Shown here piece after piece: positions 17,682 through 26,732 of a stretch of 64,000 bases of DNA (position 1 is the first letter of the stretch; every line of letters begins with the position of its first letter). Position numbers and translations under genes: made by a program. Below the pieces are notes generated by a model. That model was given only the letters and a program-made list of their open reading frames with translations, searched no databases and was not told the DNA's origin. The stretch is from Burkholderia thailandensis E264 (GTDB lineage Bacteria; Pseudomonadota; Gammaproteobacteria; Burkholderiales; Burkholderiaceae). The DNA lies in assembly GCF_000012365.1 (NCBI RefSeq), contig NC_007651.1, positions 186,001 to 250,000 on the forward strand. Direction: 5' to 3'.

Positions 17682-18566
17682 TCAATAGAAGCTCGGCTCG
17701 CCGGGCGGGCGCGTCTTGAAGCGCTTGTGCACCCAGTAGTACTGCTCGGGCATCAGCGGAATCTGCTCTTCGAGGAACGCGTTCATCCGGCGCGCGTCGA
17801 GGTCGTCGTCGCCCGTCGGATAATTTTCCCAAGGTTTGAAGATTTTCAGCCGATAACCCTGGTAATTGGGCAGCACTTCACCGATGAACGGCACGACCTG
17901 CGCATGGCCCGTCTTCGCGAGCCGGCCGACCGCGGTCAGCGTGCACGCGGGGACGCCGAAGAACGGCACGAATGTCGAGTTGCGCAGGCCGTAATCCATG
18001 TCGGCGCCGAGCATCACCGGCTTGCGGTCGCGCAGCCAGCGCAGCACGACGCGCGCGCTGTCGGCGCGGCCGACCATCTCGGCATCGAAGCGGCCGCGGG
18101 CGGCTTTCGCGACGGCTTCGAGCGTCGGGTTCGAGAACGGCTGGTACAGCGACCCGCAGCGGCGCCGCAGCGACCGGTTCAGCCAGATCGAGCCCGCCTC
18201 GATGCCGACGAAGTGCAGCCCGAGGAAGAGCGTCGGCGGCAGGTTCGGATCGGTGAGATCGACCGCGCTGTCGACCTGGATCAACTTTTCGAGCTTTTTC
18301 GCGGAGCCGAACCACTGGACGCTGCGCTCGACGTAGCTGCGGATCGCATGCCGGAAGTGCTTGCCGGCGATTTCCTCGCGGCGGGCGTCGCTCCAATCGG
18401 GGAAGCAGAGTTTCAGATTGATGTGTACGATGCGCTTGCGCCGGCTGGGGATCTGATAGAGCAGCCAGCCAAGGCCGTCGCCCAGGCGCGCGGTCAGGCC
18501 GTAGGGCAGGACCGCGAGGAATTTGAGAAACGCGACGGCGAGCTGTGTGCCGAGACGGCCTAGCAT
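17682..18566 (-). CDS. lpxL: lipid A biosynthesis acyltransferase (LpxL/HtrB family)
   Basis: A 294-residue inner-membrane acyltransferase that adds a secondary acyl chain to lipid A. A single N-terminal hydrophobic segment ([16 protein letters not shown]) anchors it. The HX4E catalytic motif is seen in [12 protein letters not shown] near residue 130, followed by a second conserved block QPFSNPTLE. The ATG at 18566 is preceded by GGAGG at about 6 bp, so the longer upstream frame is not used. It heads the lpxL-dapF-DUF484-xerC run and is divergent from metK. The chain transferred (lauroyl or myristoyl) cannot be read from sequence. Confidence 0.88.
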   Translation of the reverse strand: MLGRLGTQLAVAFLKFLAVLPYGLTARLGDGLGWLLYQIPSRRKRIVHINLKLCFPDWSDARREEIAGKHFRHAIRSYVERSVQWFGSAKKLEKLIQVDSAVDLTDPNLPPTLFLGLHFVGIEAGSIWLNRSLRRRCGSLYQPFSNPTLEAVAKAARGRFDAEMVGRADSARVVLRWLRDRKPVMLGADMDYGLRNSTFVPFFGVPACTLTAVGRLAKTGHAQVVPFIGEVLPNYQGYRLKIFKPWENYPTGDDDLDARRMNAFLEEQIPLMPEQYYWVHKRFKTRPPGEPSFY

Positions 18567-18650
18567 GCGAATCCTCCGTCGATCCGGGCGGCCGGCGCGA
18601 TGAGAACAGGGTTGAAGGACTGCGGAAGGAGCAGCACGATGGACGCTCTG

Positions 18651-18676
18651 TGACAATTCGAGAAAGCCGCTATAAT
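18651..18676 (+). promoter_or_regulatory. sigma-70 promoter of metK
   Basis: A consensus -10 TATAAT at 18671-18676 is preceded by TGTGAC with a 16-bp spacer, a moderate -35. Transcription would begin near 18683 and give a leader of about 150 nt before the GTG start of metK. It is the strongest -10 match in the lpxL/metK divergent region. Confidence 0.75.
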
Positions 18677-18679
18677 ACG

Positions 18680-18825
18680 GGCTTCGCCGAGTTAACTGAC
18701 AACTTGCGGGGCGAAGCCGGCGGGCGCTACGAGCGCCCACGGCGCAGGAAATCCGCTAAAGCGTCGCCACTTCGGGCCTCTGGAAGCTGGCTACGTGAAC
18801 TTCAACCGTAACCACAACAGGAGCC
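18680..18825 (+). promoter_or_regulatory. metK leader RNA, SAM-II-like aptamer candidate
   Basis: The leader starts with a perfect 9-bp helix, GGCTTCGCC (18680-18688) with GGCGAAGCC (18710-18718), closing a 20-nt loop that begins GAGTT and ends TTGCG, as in the metX leader (GATTT...TTGCG, also 20 nt). An inserted hairpin GGGCGCT/AGCGCCC (18722-18738) is followed by AAATCCGCTAAAGCG (18749-18763), matching AAATGCGGCTAAAGAGG of metX. Downstream, GGCCTCTG (18775-18782) can pair with CAGGAGCC (18818-18825), which contains the metK ribosome site, with one mismatch. Shared architecture in front of two SAM-cycle genes argues for a SAM-sensing element; the loop differs from the SAM-II consensus at one U, so confidence is moderate. 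Confidence 0.55.
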
Positions 18826-18832
18826 TGAGAAC

Positions 18833-20020
18833 GTGGCAAACGATTATCTCTTTACGTCCGAATCCGTTTCCGAAGGCCATCCGGACAAGGTCGCGGACCA
18901 AATCTCCGACGCGATCCTCGACGCAATCCTCGCGCAAGACAAGTATTCCCGAGTCGCGGCCGAAACGCTGTGCAACACCGGCCTCGTCGTGCTCGCAGGC
19001 GAAATCACGACCACGGCGAACATCGACTACATCCAGATCGCGCGCGACACGATCAAGCGCATCGGCTACGACAACACCGATTACGGCATCGATTACCGCG
19101 GCTGCGCGGTGCTCGTCGCGTATGACAAGCAGTCGCCCGACATCGCGCAAGGCGTCGACCGCGCGCACGACAACAACCTCGATCAGGGCGCGGGCGACCA
19201 GGGCCTGATGTTCGGCTACGCGTGCGACGAAACGCCCGAGCTGATGCCGCTGCCGATCCACCTGTCGCACCGGCTCGTCGAGCGCCAGGCGAACCTGCGC
19301 CGCGACGGCCGCCTGCCGTGGCTGCGTCCGGACGCGAAGTCGCAGGTGACGGTGCGCTACGTCGACGGCAAGCCGCACTCGATCGACACCGTCGTGCTGT
19401 CGACGCAGCATGCGCCGGACATCGATCTGCCCGCGCTGCGCGAAGCGGTGATCGAGGAGATCATCAAGCCGACGCTGCCCGCCGACCTGATCAAGGGCGA
19501 CATCAAGTTCCTCGTGAACCCGACCGGCCGCTTCGTGATCGGTGGCCCGCAAGGCGATTGCGGGCTGACCGGCCGCAAGATCATCGTCGACACCTACGGC
19601 GGCGCAGCGCCGCACGGCGGCGGCGCGTTCTCGGGCAAGGACCCGTCGAAGGTCGACCGCTCGGCCGCCTACGCGGGCCGCTACGTCGCGAAGAACATCG
19701 TCGCCGCAGGCCTTGCGTCGCGCGCGCTGATCCAGGTGTCGTACGCGATCGGCGTCGCCGAGCCGACCTCGGTGATGGTCAACACGTTCGGCACGGGCCG
19801 CGTGTCCGACGAGACGATCACGAAGCTCGTGCGCGAGCACTTCGACCTGCGTCCGAAGGGCATCATCCAGATGCTCGACCTGCTGCGCCCGATCTACGAG
19901 AAGACCGCCGCTTACGGCCACTTCGGCCGCGAAGAGCCGGAATTCTCGTGGGAAGCCGCCGACAAGGCGCTCGCGCTCGCCGAAGCGGCGGGCGTCGAGC
20001 CGGCCGTGCAAGTCGCCTGA
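18833..20020 (+). CDS. metK: S-adenosylmethionine synthetase
   Basis: A 395-residue enzyme forming SAM from methionine and ATP. Signatures include [19 protein letters not shown] at the N-terminus, [12 protein letters not shown] (near residue 123) and [19 protein letters not shown] (near residue 265). The start is GTG at 18833 with GGAG 9 bp upstream; [19 protein letters not shown] is the normal beta-proteobacterial N-terminus. It is a single-gene transcript bounded by its own promoter, structured leader and terminator. Confidence 0.98.
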   Translation: MANDYLFTSESVSEGHPDKVADQISDAILDAILAQDKYSRVAAETLCNTGLVVLAGEITTTANIDYIQIARDTIKRIGYDNTDYGIDYRGCAVLVAYDKQSPDIAQGVDRAHDNNLDQGAGDQGLMFGYACDETPELMPLPIHLSHRLVERQANLRRDGRLPWLRPDAKSQVTVRYVDGKPHSIDTVVLSTQHAPDIDLPALREAVIEEIIKPTLPADLIKGDIKFLVNPTGRFVIGGPQGDCGLTGRKIIVDTYGGAAPHGGGAFSGKDPSKVDRSAAYAGRYVAKNIVAAGLASRALIQVSYAIGVAEPTSVMVNTFGTGRVSDETITKLVREHFDLRPKGIIQMLDLLRPIYEKTAAYGHFGREEPEFSWEAADKALALAEAAGVEPAVQVA

Positions 20021-20041
20021 CGCACGTTCGCGACAGCAAAC

Positions 20042-20070
20042 AAAAACCCCGGTTTAGGCCGGGGTTTTTT
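20042..20070 (+). terminator. intrinsic terminator of metK
   Basis: The stem AAAAACCCCGG (20042-20052) with CCGGGGTTTTT (20059-20069) closes a 6-nt loop and ends in six T residues, 21 bp after the metK stop. A strong Rho-independent terminator, able to work in both directions. Confidence 0.93.
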
Positions 20071-20191
20071 ATTGTCGGTTGCGCTTCGGGGAAGGCCGCT
20101 CGCGCTGCACGCCGATGTGGTCCGCGTCGGCGGCCCGCATGAGTGCGGTGCGCGGCGCAGCGCGGCGAAATGCCGCGCGCGGGCCGTGCGT

Positions 20192-20545
20192 TCAGCGCGC
20201 GGCGAACACGAACCAGCCGGTGCTCGCCGCGAGACGGCGCGGCCGGTTGATCCGGCGCGGCGCGACGCTTGCGCGATGCAGCGACGGCGCGCGCAGCCGC
20301 AGCGACGGCTTCTGCAGCAGCGAGCGCAGCGCGGTGCGCCGCGCCGCGGCATGGGCGCTCATCAGCGACAGGAACGCGTGCAGCCATGCGCGCAGGCCAT
20401 CGAGCCGCGGCGGGTGCTGGCGAGCGCGCTCGGCGAGCACGCTCGCGCGCGCGCTGTGGTGGCGCAACGCACGCACGATCCGGTGCGGCGCCGACGGCGC
20501 GCTCTTCGGGGTGCGGTGAAGACGGGAAGTCAGACGGAAAGGCAT
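20192..20545 (-). CDS. hypothetical very basic protein
   Basis: A 117-residue frame with strong native codon use (CTG, GCG, CGC dominant; GC3 high), encoding an Arg/His/Ala/Pro-rich, highly basic protein that begins MPFRLTSRLHRTPKS and ends GWFVFAAR. No domain is recognised. There is one hydrophobic patch (LHAFLSLMSAHAAARR). No strong ribosome site precedes the ATG, but a TTGACA lies about 50 bp upstream on the minus strand. It stands alone between the metK terminator and the divergent phytanoyl-CoA-dioxygenase-like gene. It could be a real lineage-specific gene or a chance frame. Confidence 0.45.
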   Translation of the reverse strand: MPFRLTSRLHRTPKSAPSAPHRIVRALRHHSARASVLAERARQHPPRLDGLRAWLHAFLSLMSAHAAARRTALRSLLQKPSLRLRAPSLHRASVAPRRINRPRRLAASTGWFVFAAR

Positions 20546-20911
20546 GACGAAGGTAATTCGCTCGTAGTGTGGCCCCTTTCGGGGCGCGAATGTCAAAACG
20601 GCCGTTGTGCGGCAAGGGTCGAACCCATCGTACCGAAAGCGTCGGTGCGCCGCTGCCCGCGAGAACTAGCAGGTATGTCGAGACTACAGGGGCTTCGTGA
20701 CGCCAGGAAGTCGCGCTAACCCTTGTGCGTCGGGCATGCCGCATTGGAGCCGCCGAAGTTAGTGGCGCGTGCGCGCCCGACAGTTCCTTTGCGTTACATC
20801 AAATTCGCGGCGACGATCGCGCGCCGTTTTTCGCTCCGCGGCATTGTCGCGAGCATGTCGCGCAGGTCCGCTTTACAATCGATCGTTGATAACAATCATG
20901 TCGATCCTCCC
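20546..20911. other. divergent intergenic region
   Basis: These 366 bp separate the basic hypothetical gene from the phytanoyl-CoA-dioxygenase-like gene. On the minus strand there is TTGACA and a small hairpin GCCCC-GAAA-GGGGC near 20574-20588. On the plus strand, sequence just before 20912 is relatively AT-rich (GATCGTTGATAACAATCATG). I see no further gene. Confidence 0.4.
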
Positions 20912-21682
20912 ATGTCCTCCTTGCACCCGGAGTTGATTCACACGCAGGTCCAGACGCTGCGCGAGCGCGGCTTCGTCGTCGCGCCGGGGCTCGTCGCGCC
21001 CGAGCGGTGCGCGCAACTGAAGGCGATCGCCGAGCGGCAACTGCACGAGGCCGTGCCGCCGCTCGAATTCGAAGCCGACCTGCGCTATCCGGGCGCGCCC
21101 GAATCGCGCCATGCGCCGGGCGGTCATACCGTGCGGCGGCTGCTCGACGCGTACGCGCGCGACGCGGCGTTCGCCGAGCGCGCGACCGCGCCGGAGATCG
21201 GCGCATGGATGCGCGCGTACTTCGGCGAACCCCCGGTGCTCTCGCGCGCGCATCACAACTGCGTGATGACGAAGCATCCGGCGTACGGCAGCCTGACCGG
21301 CTGGCACCGCGACGTGCGCTATTGGTCGTTCAAGCGTGCGGACCTCGTGTCCGTGTGGCTCGCGCTCGGGACGGAGACGAACGACAACGGCGCGCTGTGG
21401 CTCGTGCCGGGCTCGCATGATGCGGAATTCGGGCCGGAGAGTTTCGACGAGGCGAAGTTCTTCCGCAGCGACGTGCCGGCGAACCGGCAGTTGATCGAGC
21501 AGGCGGTGTGCCCGGAACTCGCGCCGGGCGATGTCGTGTTCTTCCACTGCAACACGCTGCATTCGGCGGGGCAGAACCGCAGCGACCAGGTGAAATTCTC
21601 GCTCGTGTTCACGTATCACGGTGACAGCAATCGGCCGGTGCCGGGCTCGCGCTCGGCGTCGAAGCCGGAGGTGCGGTTCTAG
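20912..21682 (+). CDS. phytanoyl-CoA dioxygenase family protein (2-oxoglutarate/Fe(II))
   Basis: A 256-residue non-heme iron dioxygenase. The metal triad is visible as the HxD motif in TGWHRDVRYWSF (near residue 130) and the distal His in NTLHSAGQNRSDQVKFSL, whose Arg would bind 2-oxoglutarate. PGSHDAEF between them is typical of PhyH proteins. The substrate is unknown; relatives act on fatty acyl-CoAs, amino acids or ectoine. The ATG at 20912 gives MSSLHPELIHTQVQ; the long upstream extension lacks conservation or a ribosome site. It is a single gene followed at 129 bp by a terminator. Confidence 0.85.
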   Translation: MSSLHPELIHTQVQTLRERGFVVAPGLVAPERCAQLKAIAERQLHEAVPPLEFEADLRYPGAPESRHAPGGHTVRRLLDAYARDAAFAERATAPEIGAWMRAYFGEPPVLSRAHHNCVMTKHPAYGSLTGWHRDVRYWSFKRADLVSVWLALGTETNDNGALWLVPGSHDAEFGPESFDEAKFFRSDVPANRQLIEQAVCPELAPGDVVFFHCNTLHSAGQNRSDQVKFSLVFTYHGDSNRPVPGSRSASKPEVRF

Positions 21683-21810
21683 TCTGGCGAGCGCTTCGCG
21701 GCGGGGCGCGGCGCGATTCACGATCGCAGTGCGTCGTGCGTCGTGCGTCGCCCGGCGCGGGATTGCCGTGCGCGGCCTTGCATCGCGCAAACCGCCGATG
21801 ACCGGACGAA

Positions 21811-21850
21811 GCGGGCGGCACACGCATGTGTGCCGCCCGCTTGGTTTTTT
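21811..21850 (+). terminator. intrinsic terminator after the phytanoyl-CoA-dioxygenase-like gene
   Basis: A perfect 13-bp stem, GCGGGCGGCACAC (21811-21823) with GTGTGCCGCCCGC (21828-21840), has a GCAT loop and is followed by TTGGTTTTTT. It also stands 26 bp beyond the converging DUF3185 gene but lacks a T-run on that strand. Confidence 0.88.
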
Positions 21851-21876
21851 GGGGCGAGCCGACGAGCGGGCGCGCG

Positions 21877-22083
21877 TCAGCGCTTGCCGCTCGGCATCGA
21901 CAGGCCGATCAGCCCGACGAGCGTCGCGACGACGCCGCCCGCGATCAGCATGATCGTCTTCGTCGAAGGCGATCCGGTGAAGAAGCGTGCGACGCCGTCG
22001 TTGATCGAATGGAACGACTGGCCGCCGAAATACAGCAGCACGACGCCGCCGACGATGAGCGCAACGGAAATCGCTCGAGTCAT
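21877..22083 (-). CDS. DUF3185 family small membrane protein
   Basis: A 68-residue protein with two transmembrane segments (ISVALIVGGVVLLYFGGQSF and TIMLIAGGVVATLVGLIGLSM) flanking a short polar loop SINDGVARFFTGSPSTKT. This matches DUF3185, a small inner-membrane family of unknown function. A good GAGGA ribosome site lies about 7 bp before the ATG at 22083. It is a single gene, converging on the terminator of its neighbour. Confidence 0.85.
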   Translation of the reverse strand: MTRAISVALIVGGVVLLYFGGQSFHSINDGVARFFTGSPSTKTIMLIAGGVVATLVGLIGLSMPSGKR

Positions 22084-22259
22084 GAAGATCCTCGCTGAAA
22101 CGGATGATGGAGACGCCGCAGTGTAGGGGAGCGCCGCCGCCGCGTCCATCGAGGCACGGCATCGCTGCACGATTCGCGACGGTTGGCTAACATGGTCCGC
22201 TGGGGGTACGTCCGGCCGGCGCGCATCCGGCCTCGTTCAACGTCTCGACGGGAATTCAG

Positions 22260-23303
22260 ATGACCTACGAAGCAGCTTCGGAACGCTATGCGGACATGCA
22301 GTATCGCGTAAGCGGCAAATCCGGACTCAAACTGCCGGCGCTCTCGCTCGGCTTGTGGCACAACTTCGGCGACACGACGCCGATCTCGACGCAGCGCGAG
22401 ATCCTGCGCACCGCGTTCGATCTCGGCATCACGCACTTCGATCTCGCGAACAACTACGGGCCGCCGTACGGCAGCGCCGAAACGAATTTCGGCCGGCTGC
22501 TGCGCGAGGATTTCAGGCCGTACCGCGATGAGCTGCTGATCTCGACGAAGGCCGGCTGGGACATGTGGCCTGGCCCGTACGGCAGCGGCGGCGGCTCGCG
22601 CAAGTACGTGCTCGCGAGCCTCGACCAGAGCCTGCAGCGCATGGGGCTCGACTACGTCGACATCTTCTACTCGCATCGCTTCGACGCGCACACGCCGCTC
22701 GAGGAAACCGCGAGCGCGCTCGCGACGGCCGTGCAGCAGGGCAAGGCGCTGTACGTCGGGGTTTCGTCGTACTCGGCGGCGAAGACGCGCGAGATCGCGA
22801 AGCTGCTCGCCGAATACAAGGTGCCGCTGCTGATTCACCAGCCCGCGTACAACCTGCTCAACCGCTGGATCGAGCGCGAGCTGCTCGACGCGCTCGACGA
22901 GACGGGCTCCGGCTGCATCGCGTTCACGCCGCTCGCGCAGGGGCTCTTGACGTCGAAGTATCTGAACGGCGTGCCGGCCGATGCCCGGATCAACAAGCCC
23001 GGCGGCGGATCGCTGAAGGAGGGGCACCTGAGCGCGGAGAACCTCGAGCACGTGCGCAAGCTGAACGAGATCGCGCAGCGGCGCGGCCAGAGCCTCGCGC
23101 AAATGGCGCTCGCGTGGGTGCTGCGCGATTCGCGCGTGACGTCCGCGCTGATCGGCGCGAGCCGCGCGCAGCAGGTGCGCGAGAACGTCGCGGCGCTCGC
23201 CAATCTGTCGTTCAGCAACGACGAGATCGCCGAGATCGACCGCTATGCGACGGAAGGTGGGATCAATCTGTGGGAAAAGCCGTCCACCGATCAGGCGCTC
23301 TGA
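22260..23303 (+). CDS. aldo/keto reductase, L-glyceraldehyde 3-phosphate reductase type
   Basis: A 347-residue AKR of the YghZ/Gpr subgroup. The catalytic tetrad is visible: Asp and Tyr in FDLANNYGPPYGSAE (near residues 60-66), Lys in STKAGWDMWPGPYG, and His in FYSHRFDAHTPLEE. The WDMWPGPYG segment is characteristic of the L-glyceraldehyde-3-phosphate reductases that remove toxic L-GAP and methylglyoxal using NADPH. Length is normal. It is a monocistronic plus-strand gene with short gaps at both ends. Substrate is inferred from the subfamily. Confidence 0.87.
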   Translation: MTYEAASERYADMQYRVSGKSGLKLPALSLGLWHNFGDTTPISTQREILRTAFDLGITHFDLANNYGPPYGSAETNFGRLLREDFRPYRDELLISTKAGWDMWPGPYGSGGGSRKYVLASLDQSLQRMGLDYVDIFYSHRFDAHTPLEETASALATAVQQGKALYVGVSSYSAAKTREIAKLLAEYKVPLLIHQPAYNLLNRWIERELLDALDETGSGCIAFTPLAQGLLTSKYLNGVPADARINKPGGGSLKEGHLSAENLEHVRKLNEIAQRRGQSLAQMALAWVLRDSRVTSALIGASRAQQVRENVAALANLSFSNDEIAEIDRYATEGGINLWEKPSTDQAL

Positions 23304-23389
23304 TCGGTCGCGATCCTGGCGACGCGCGTGCCGCCCGCTTTCGGCCCGCCGAAAGCGGCGCCGGCCGATGCGCGGGGCGCGCGCGGCGG

Positions 23390-23575
23390 CTAGATCAGCG
23401 CGGGCAGCCCTTCGACCAGCAGCACGGCGACCGCCACGCCGAGCATCGCGCCGAGCACGCGCAACACGTTGTGGCGGAATTCGGTCGCGCACGGGACCGC
23501 GCCGAGGAACAGCGCGCCGGCGAGTGCCATCGGGATCAGCAGAATGAAGTCGGCGATCGTGAAATAGGTCGACAT
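23390..23575 (-). CDS. hypothetical small membrane protein
   Basis: A 61-residue protein with two hydrophobic segments (FTIADFILLIPMALAGALFLG and VLRVLGAMLGVAVAVLLVEGL) joined by a loop with one Cys and one His (AVPCATEFRHN). A strong AAGGAGA ribosome site lies 6 bp before the ATG, which makes it a genuine gene rather than chance. No family is recognised. It lies between the aldo/keto reductase and an EamA exporter, converging on the former. Confidence 0.7.
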   Translation of the reverse strand: MSTYFTIADFILLIPMALAGALFLGAVPCATEFRHNVLRVLGAMLGVAVAVLLVEGLPALI

Positions 23576-23758
23576 GCGTGTCTCCTTTCTTATCCGACCG
23601 GCAGCGTGCGGGAGGGCCGGTTGTTTCGAGTATAGGTAACGGGCGGCGGTTTTGGGTTATCCGAAGCTTTGTAGCGCGACGAAAACGCGCGGATCGCGCG
23701 GTTTGGCGCGAACAATCCGACGAAACGCTTTCGGTTTTTCTTTCCGGTCGCTTTCTTG

Positions 23759-23773
23759 CACTGCATTGCAGTG
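23759..23773. repeat. perfect palindrome CACTGCA-T-TGCAGTG
   Basis: A 7-bp perfect inverted repeat with a one-base spacer lies about 60 bp beyond the stop codon of the EamA gene; CAGTG follows once more at 23774-23778. The surrounding stretch (23630-23760) is less GC-rich than its neighbours. It may be an operator for the small membrane-protein gene or a remnant; no T-run follows. Confidence 0.5.
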
Positions 23774-23831
23774 CAGTGAACAACGCGCCCGCATGTTGCC
23801 GTGCGGGCGCGTCGTCCTCGCGTCGTCACCG

Positions 23832-24695
23832 TCAATCGCGCGCGGCGCGCCGGAACGCGAGCGCGAGGCCCGCGAGAATCGCGATCATGCCCGCGATCTC
23901 GACCGGCGCGAGACGATTGCCGAGCCACACGGCGTCCATCAGCGCGGTCACGACCGGCACGAGGTAGAAGAGGCTCGTCACGTTGACGAGATCGCCCTGC
24001 TGCATCAGCCGGTAGAACAGCAACTGCGCGAACACCGAGATCACGATGCCGAGCCACGCGAGCGGCAGCAAGAGCGACCAGCTTGCTTCGAACGCAATCG
24101 GCTCGAACGGCGCGATCAGCGCGCACAGTCCAAGGCCGAGCGCGTTCTGCAGCGGCAGCATGTCGATCGGCGCGGCGCGCACGCGTTTTTGCAGCAGCGC
24201 GCCCGCCGTGATCGCGAGCAATGCGCCGAGCGCGCATGAGGCGCCGGAAACCGGCGCGTCGCCGAGCGCGATGCTGCGACGAACGACGAGGCTCAGGCCG
24301 GTCAGCGCGAGCGCGAGGCCGGCGAGCCGCGCGCCCGATGCGCGGCGTTCGAGCACGACGAGCGTGAGGATCGGTTGCACGCCGAGTATCGTCGCGAGGA
24401 TGCCGGGCGCGAGCCCGCGCTCGAGCGCGAGCAGATACAGGATCGAATAGCCGCCCGTGAGCAGCAGCCCCGTGGCGACCGTCGCGCGGCGCGCGCCGGG
24501 CGGCGGCAGCCAGCGGCGGCGCGCGAGCGACAGCACGAGCAGCACGAACGATGCGAGCGCAAAGCGCGCGATCAGGAAAGCGAATGCGCACGCATGCCGC
24601 AGGCCAAGTTCGGCGAAGATCGCTCCGCTGCTCCATAGCAGCACGAAAAGCGATGTCGCCCCATGCGCGGCGAGCGCGGGTTTGAGTGAGGCCAT
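23832..24695 (-). CDS. EamA-family (DMT) exporter
   Basis: A 287-residue drug/metabolite transporter with ten hydrophobic segments in two EamA repeats. The first repeat opens FVLLWSSGAIFAELGLRHA; the second ends with the typical LFYRLMQQGDLVNVTSLFYLVPVVTALMDAVWLGNRLAPVEIAGM. Members export amino acids or metabolites such as threonine or cysteine derivatives; the substrate here is unknown. ATG at 24695 with AGGTGG upstream was chosen. No regulator lies beside it. Confidence 0.87.
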   Translation of the reverse strand: MASLKPALAAHGATSLFVLLWSSGAIFAELGLRHACAFAFLIARFALASFVLLVLSLARRRWLPPPGARRATVATGLLLTGGYSILYLLALERGLAPGILATILGVQPILTLVVLERRASGARLAGLALALTGLSLVVRRSIALGDAPVSGASCALGALLAITAGALLQKRVRAAPIDMLPLQNALGLGLCALIAPFEPIAFEASWSLLLPLAWLGIVISVFAQLLFYRLMQQGDLVNVTSLFYLVPVVTALMDAVWLGNRLAPVEIAGMIAILAGLALAFRRAARD

Positions 24696-25086
24696 CTGAA
24701 ATCCACCTGTCGATCGAATCGGAACGCTCCGGCCGCACGCGCACGCGAACACGCCGCGCGCGAAATGCGCGCAACGGTTCGATCAGCGGCGAACGGAGAG
24801 CGGGAGAGCTTGCGCGGCGTTTAGCCGAGCGCTGCCGGAGGAGGCGGCGCGCCGACGGGCGGCGCGGCAGGCGGACGATGCGCGCACGCGCGCGGCAGCC
24901 GTGCGATGGACGGCTTCGATACGGCGCGCGCGGGCAACGAGGGTTTCATCGCGAAACGTGCGAACGAAAATGCGGGAACGTCAAAGGTAGCGCATCGATG
25001 CGCGATCTGGCAACCGCTTCGGCCGCGAAGGCGACGGGCGATCGGCCGGCCGGTCGACCACGCGGAATCCGCGGGACGACGCGGGA
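24696..25086. other. non-coding gap upstream of the EamA gene
   Basis: These 391 bp contain no gene I can support: reading frames on both strands give Arg/Ala-rich low-complexity sequence. The stretch 24900-25010 is slightly less GC-rich and may hold the EamA promoter. No repeat or terminator is evident. Confidence 0.4.
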
Positions 25087-26376
25087 TCATGCCGCGCCGG
25101 CGCGCTCGCGCGCGCGCAGCCATACGGCCACGACGATGCCGAGCGCGAGCAGCGCGCCGACGAGCGCCGCGACGCCCGGCCAGCCGAGCGCGCTCCAGAA
25201 GCGTCCGCCGAGCGAGCCGACGACGCTCGAGCCGATGTAGTACGCAAGCAGGTAGAGCGCGGCCGCCTGCCCCTTGCCGTGCCGCGCGAGCCGGCCGACC
25301 CAGCCGCTCGCGACCGCGTGGCCCGCGAAGAAGCCGAACGTCACGCATGCGATGCCCGTCGCGATCGCGGCGACGGGATGCAGCAGCGTCAGCGCGACGC
25401 CCGCGAGCATCACGACGAGGCTCGCGATCAGCACGCGGCCGCGGCCGAGGGTATCGGCGAGCCTTCCCGACAGGGGCGACGCGACGACGCCCACCAGATA
25501 GACGACGAAGATCGCGCTGATCGTCGCCTGTCCCATCGAATACGGCGGCGCGAGCAGCCTATAGCCGAGGTAGTTGTAGAGCGTGACGAAGCTGCCCATC
25601 AGCACGAACGCCATCACGAACAGCGCGGGCAATTCGCGCTGCTTGCCGAGATGATGGGCGAGCGACGTGCGGTGATGTGCGAGGTTCAGGCCGCGGCGCG
25701 GCGTGAAGTGCCGCGACGGCGGCAGCAGCATGCGGAACGCGAGCATCGATGCGAGGCCGAGCACGCCGATCGCGCCGACCGCGATGCGCCACGAGAACAG
25801 GTCGGTGAGAATGCCGGTGATCACGCGCCCGGCCATTCCGCCGATCGCGGTGCCGCCGACATAGAGCCCCATCGCGAGCCCGAGGCCGTCCGGATGCACT
25901 TCCTCGGCGAGATACGCCATCGCGACCGCGGGCACGCCGCCGAGCGCGAGCCCCGTCAACGCGCGCAGGATCAGCAGTTGATGCCAGTGCGGCGCGAACG
26001 CGGCGGCGAGCGTGAGCAGCGACGACGCGGTGAGCGACGCCGTCATCAGCAGGTGGCGGCTCAACGCTTCGGAGACGAAGCCCGCGACGAACACGGCGGC
26101 GGCGAGCGCGGCGGTCGAGAACGACAGCGCGAGACTGCTTTGCGCGGGACTCACGCCGAATGCTTTCGAGAACTCGGGCAACAGGGGCTGCACGTAATAG
26201 AGCAGCGAGAACGTCGCGTAACCGGCGAACAGCAGCGCGACGCTCGCGTGCCAGTAGCTGCGTGAGCCGCGTTCGAGATACGGCGCGCACGAATCGGGCG
26301 ACGCGCCTCGTGCGGCATGCGCCGGGCTCGGGCGGGCGCCGGCGGCGGGCGGCGGCGCGCCGGGTGATACAGTCAC
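25087..26376 (-). CDS. MFS transporter (YnfM-like)
   Basis: A 429-residue major facilitator protein with about twelve transmembrane segments. FAGYATFSLLYYVQPLLPEFSKAFGVSPAQSSLALSFST is typical of the YnfM/arabinose-efflux-like group, and GRLADTLGRGR is the A-like loop motif. I chose a GTG start at 26376, which has GGAG 9 bp upstream and leaves a short Pro/Ala-rich cytoplasmic leader; the in-frame region upstream is non-hydrophobic and unconserved. The substrate is unknown. It is a single gene with non-coding DNA on both sides. Confidence 0.85.
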   Translation of the reverse strand: MTVSPGAPPPAAGARPSPAHAARGASPDSCAPYLERGSRSYWHASVALLFAGYATFSLLYYVQPLLPEFSKAFGVSPAQSSLALSFSTAALAAAVFVAGFVSEALSRHLLMTASLTASSLLTLAAAFAPHWHQLLILRALTGLALGGVPAVAMAYLAEEVHPDGLGLAMGLYVGGTAIGGMAGRVITGILTDLFSWRIAVGAIGVLGLASMLAFRMLLPPSRHFTPRRGLNLAHHRTSLAHHLGKQRELPALFVMAFVLMGSFVTLYNYLGYRLLAPPYSMGQATISAIFVVYLVGVVASPLSGRLADTLGRGRVLIASLVVMLAGVALTLLHPVAAIATGIACVTFGFFAGHAVASGWVGRLARHGKGQAAALYLLAYYIGSSVVGSLGGRFWSALGWPGVAALVGALLALGIVVAVWLRARERAGAA

Positions 26377-26732
26377 GCTGGTTCTCCATGCGAGGCAAAC
26401 CTCAACGATACGCCGGTTGCCCGTTCGGCGTCGTTTCGTCAGACGACGCGTTGGCTTTTGGCCGCACTTCCGAGTGAATCGTCGGATGGCGGCCGAGCGC
26501 GCCGGGGTATGATGGAGCGACGCGCTGCCTCGAAATGTCTCGAAAGCGGCGCGGCGCAGCGGCGGAATCGACGCATCCCGCGAATGGGCGGCGCGTTTGT
26601 CGTCAGTTCGCGCTTTCGCGATTCCATGAACGAGGAACAATGGAATACGCGCGATTCGTCGCCTCACGGATGCGCAATTCGGGAATTTCCGGCCGGGCGG
26701 TACGCGGCCGGCTTTGAAAGCGGGGAAACATC
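26377..26732. other. non-coding gap upstream of the MFS and small hypothetical genes
   Basis: A divergent intergenic region of 356 bp. I see GGGG-AAACATC just before the plus-strand gene at 26733 and the GGAG site for the minus-strand MFS gene. There is no clear -35/-10 pair, repeat or other gene. Confidence 0.4.

Noticed and set aside
24686..25240. Plus-strand frame in the gap between the EamA and MFS genes
   Set aside because: Arg/Ala-rich low-complexity translation, no ribosome site, and it runs into the antisense of the MFS gene.
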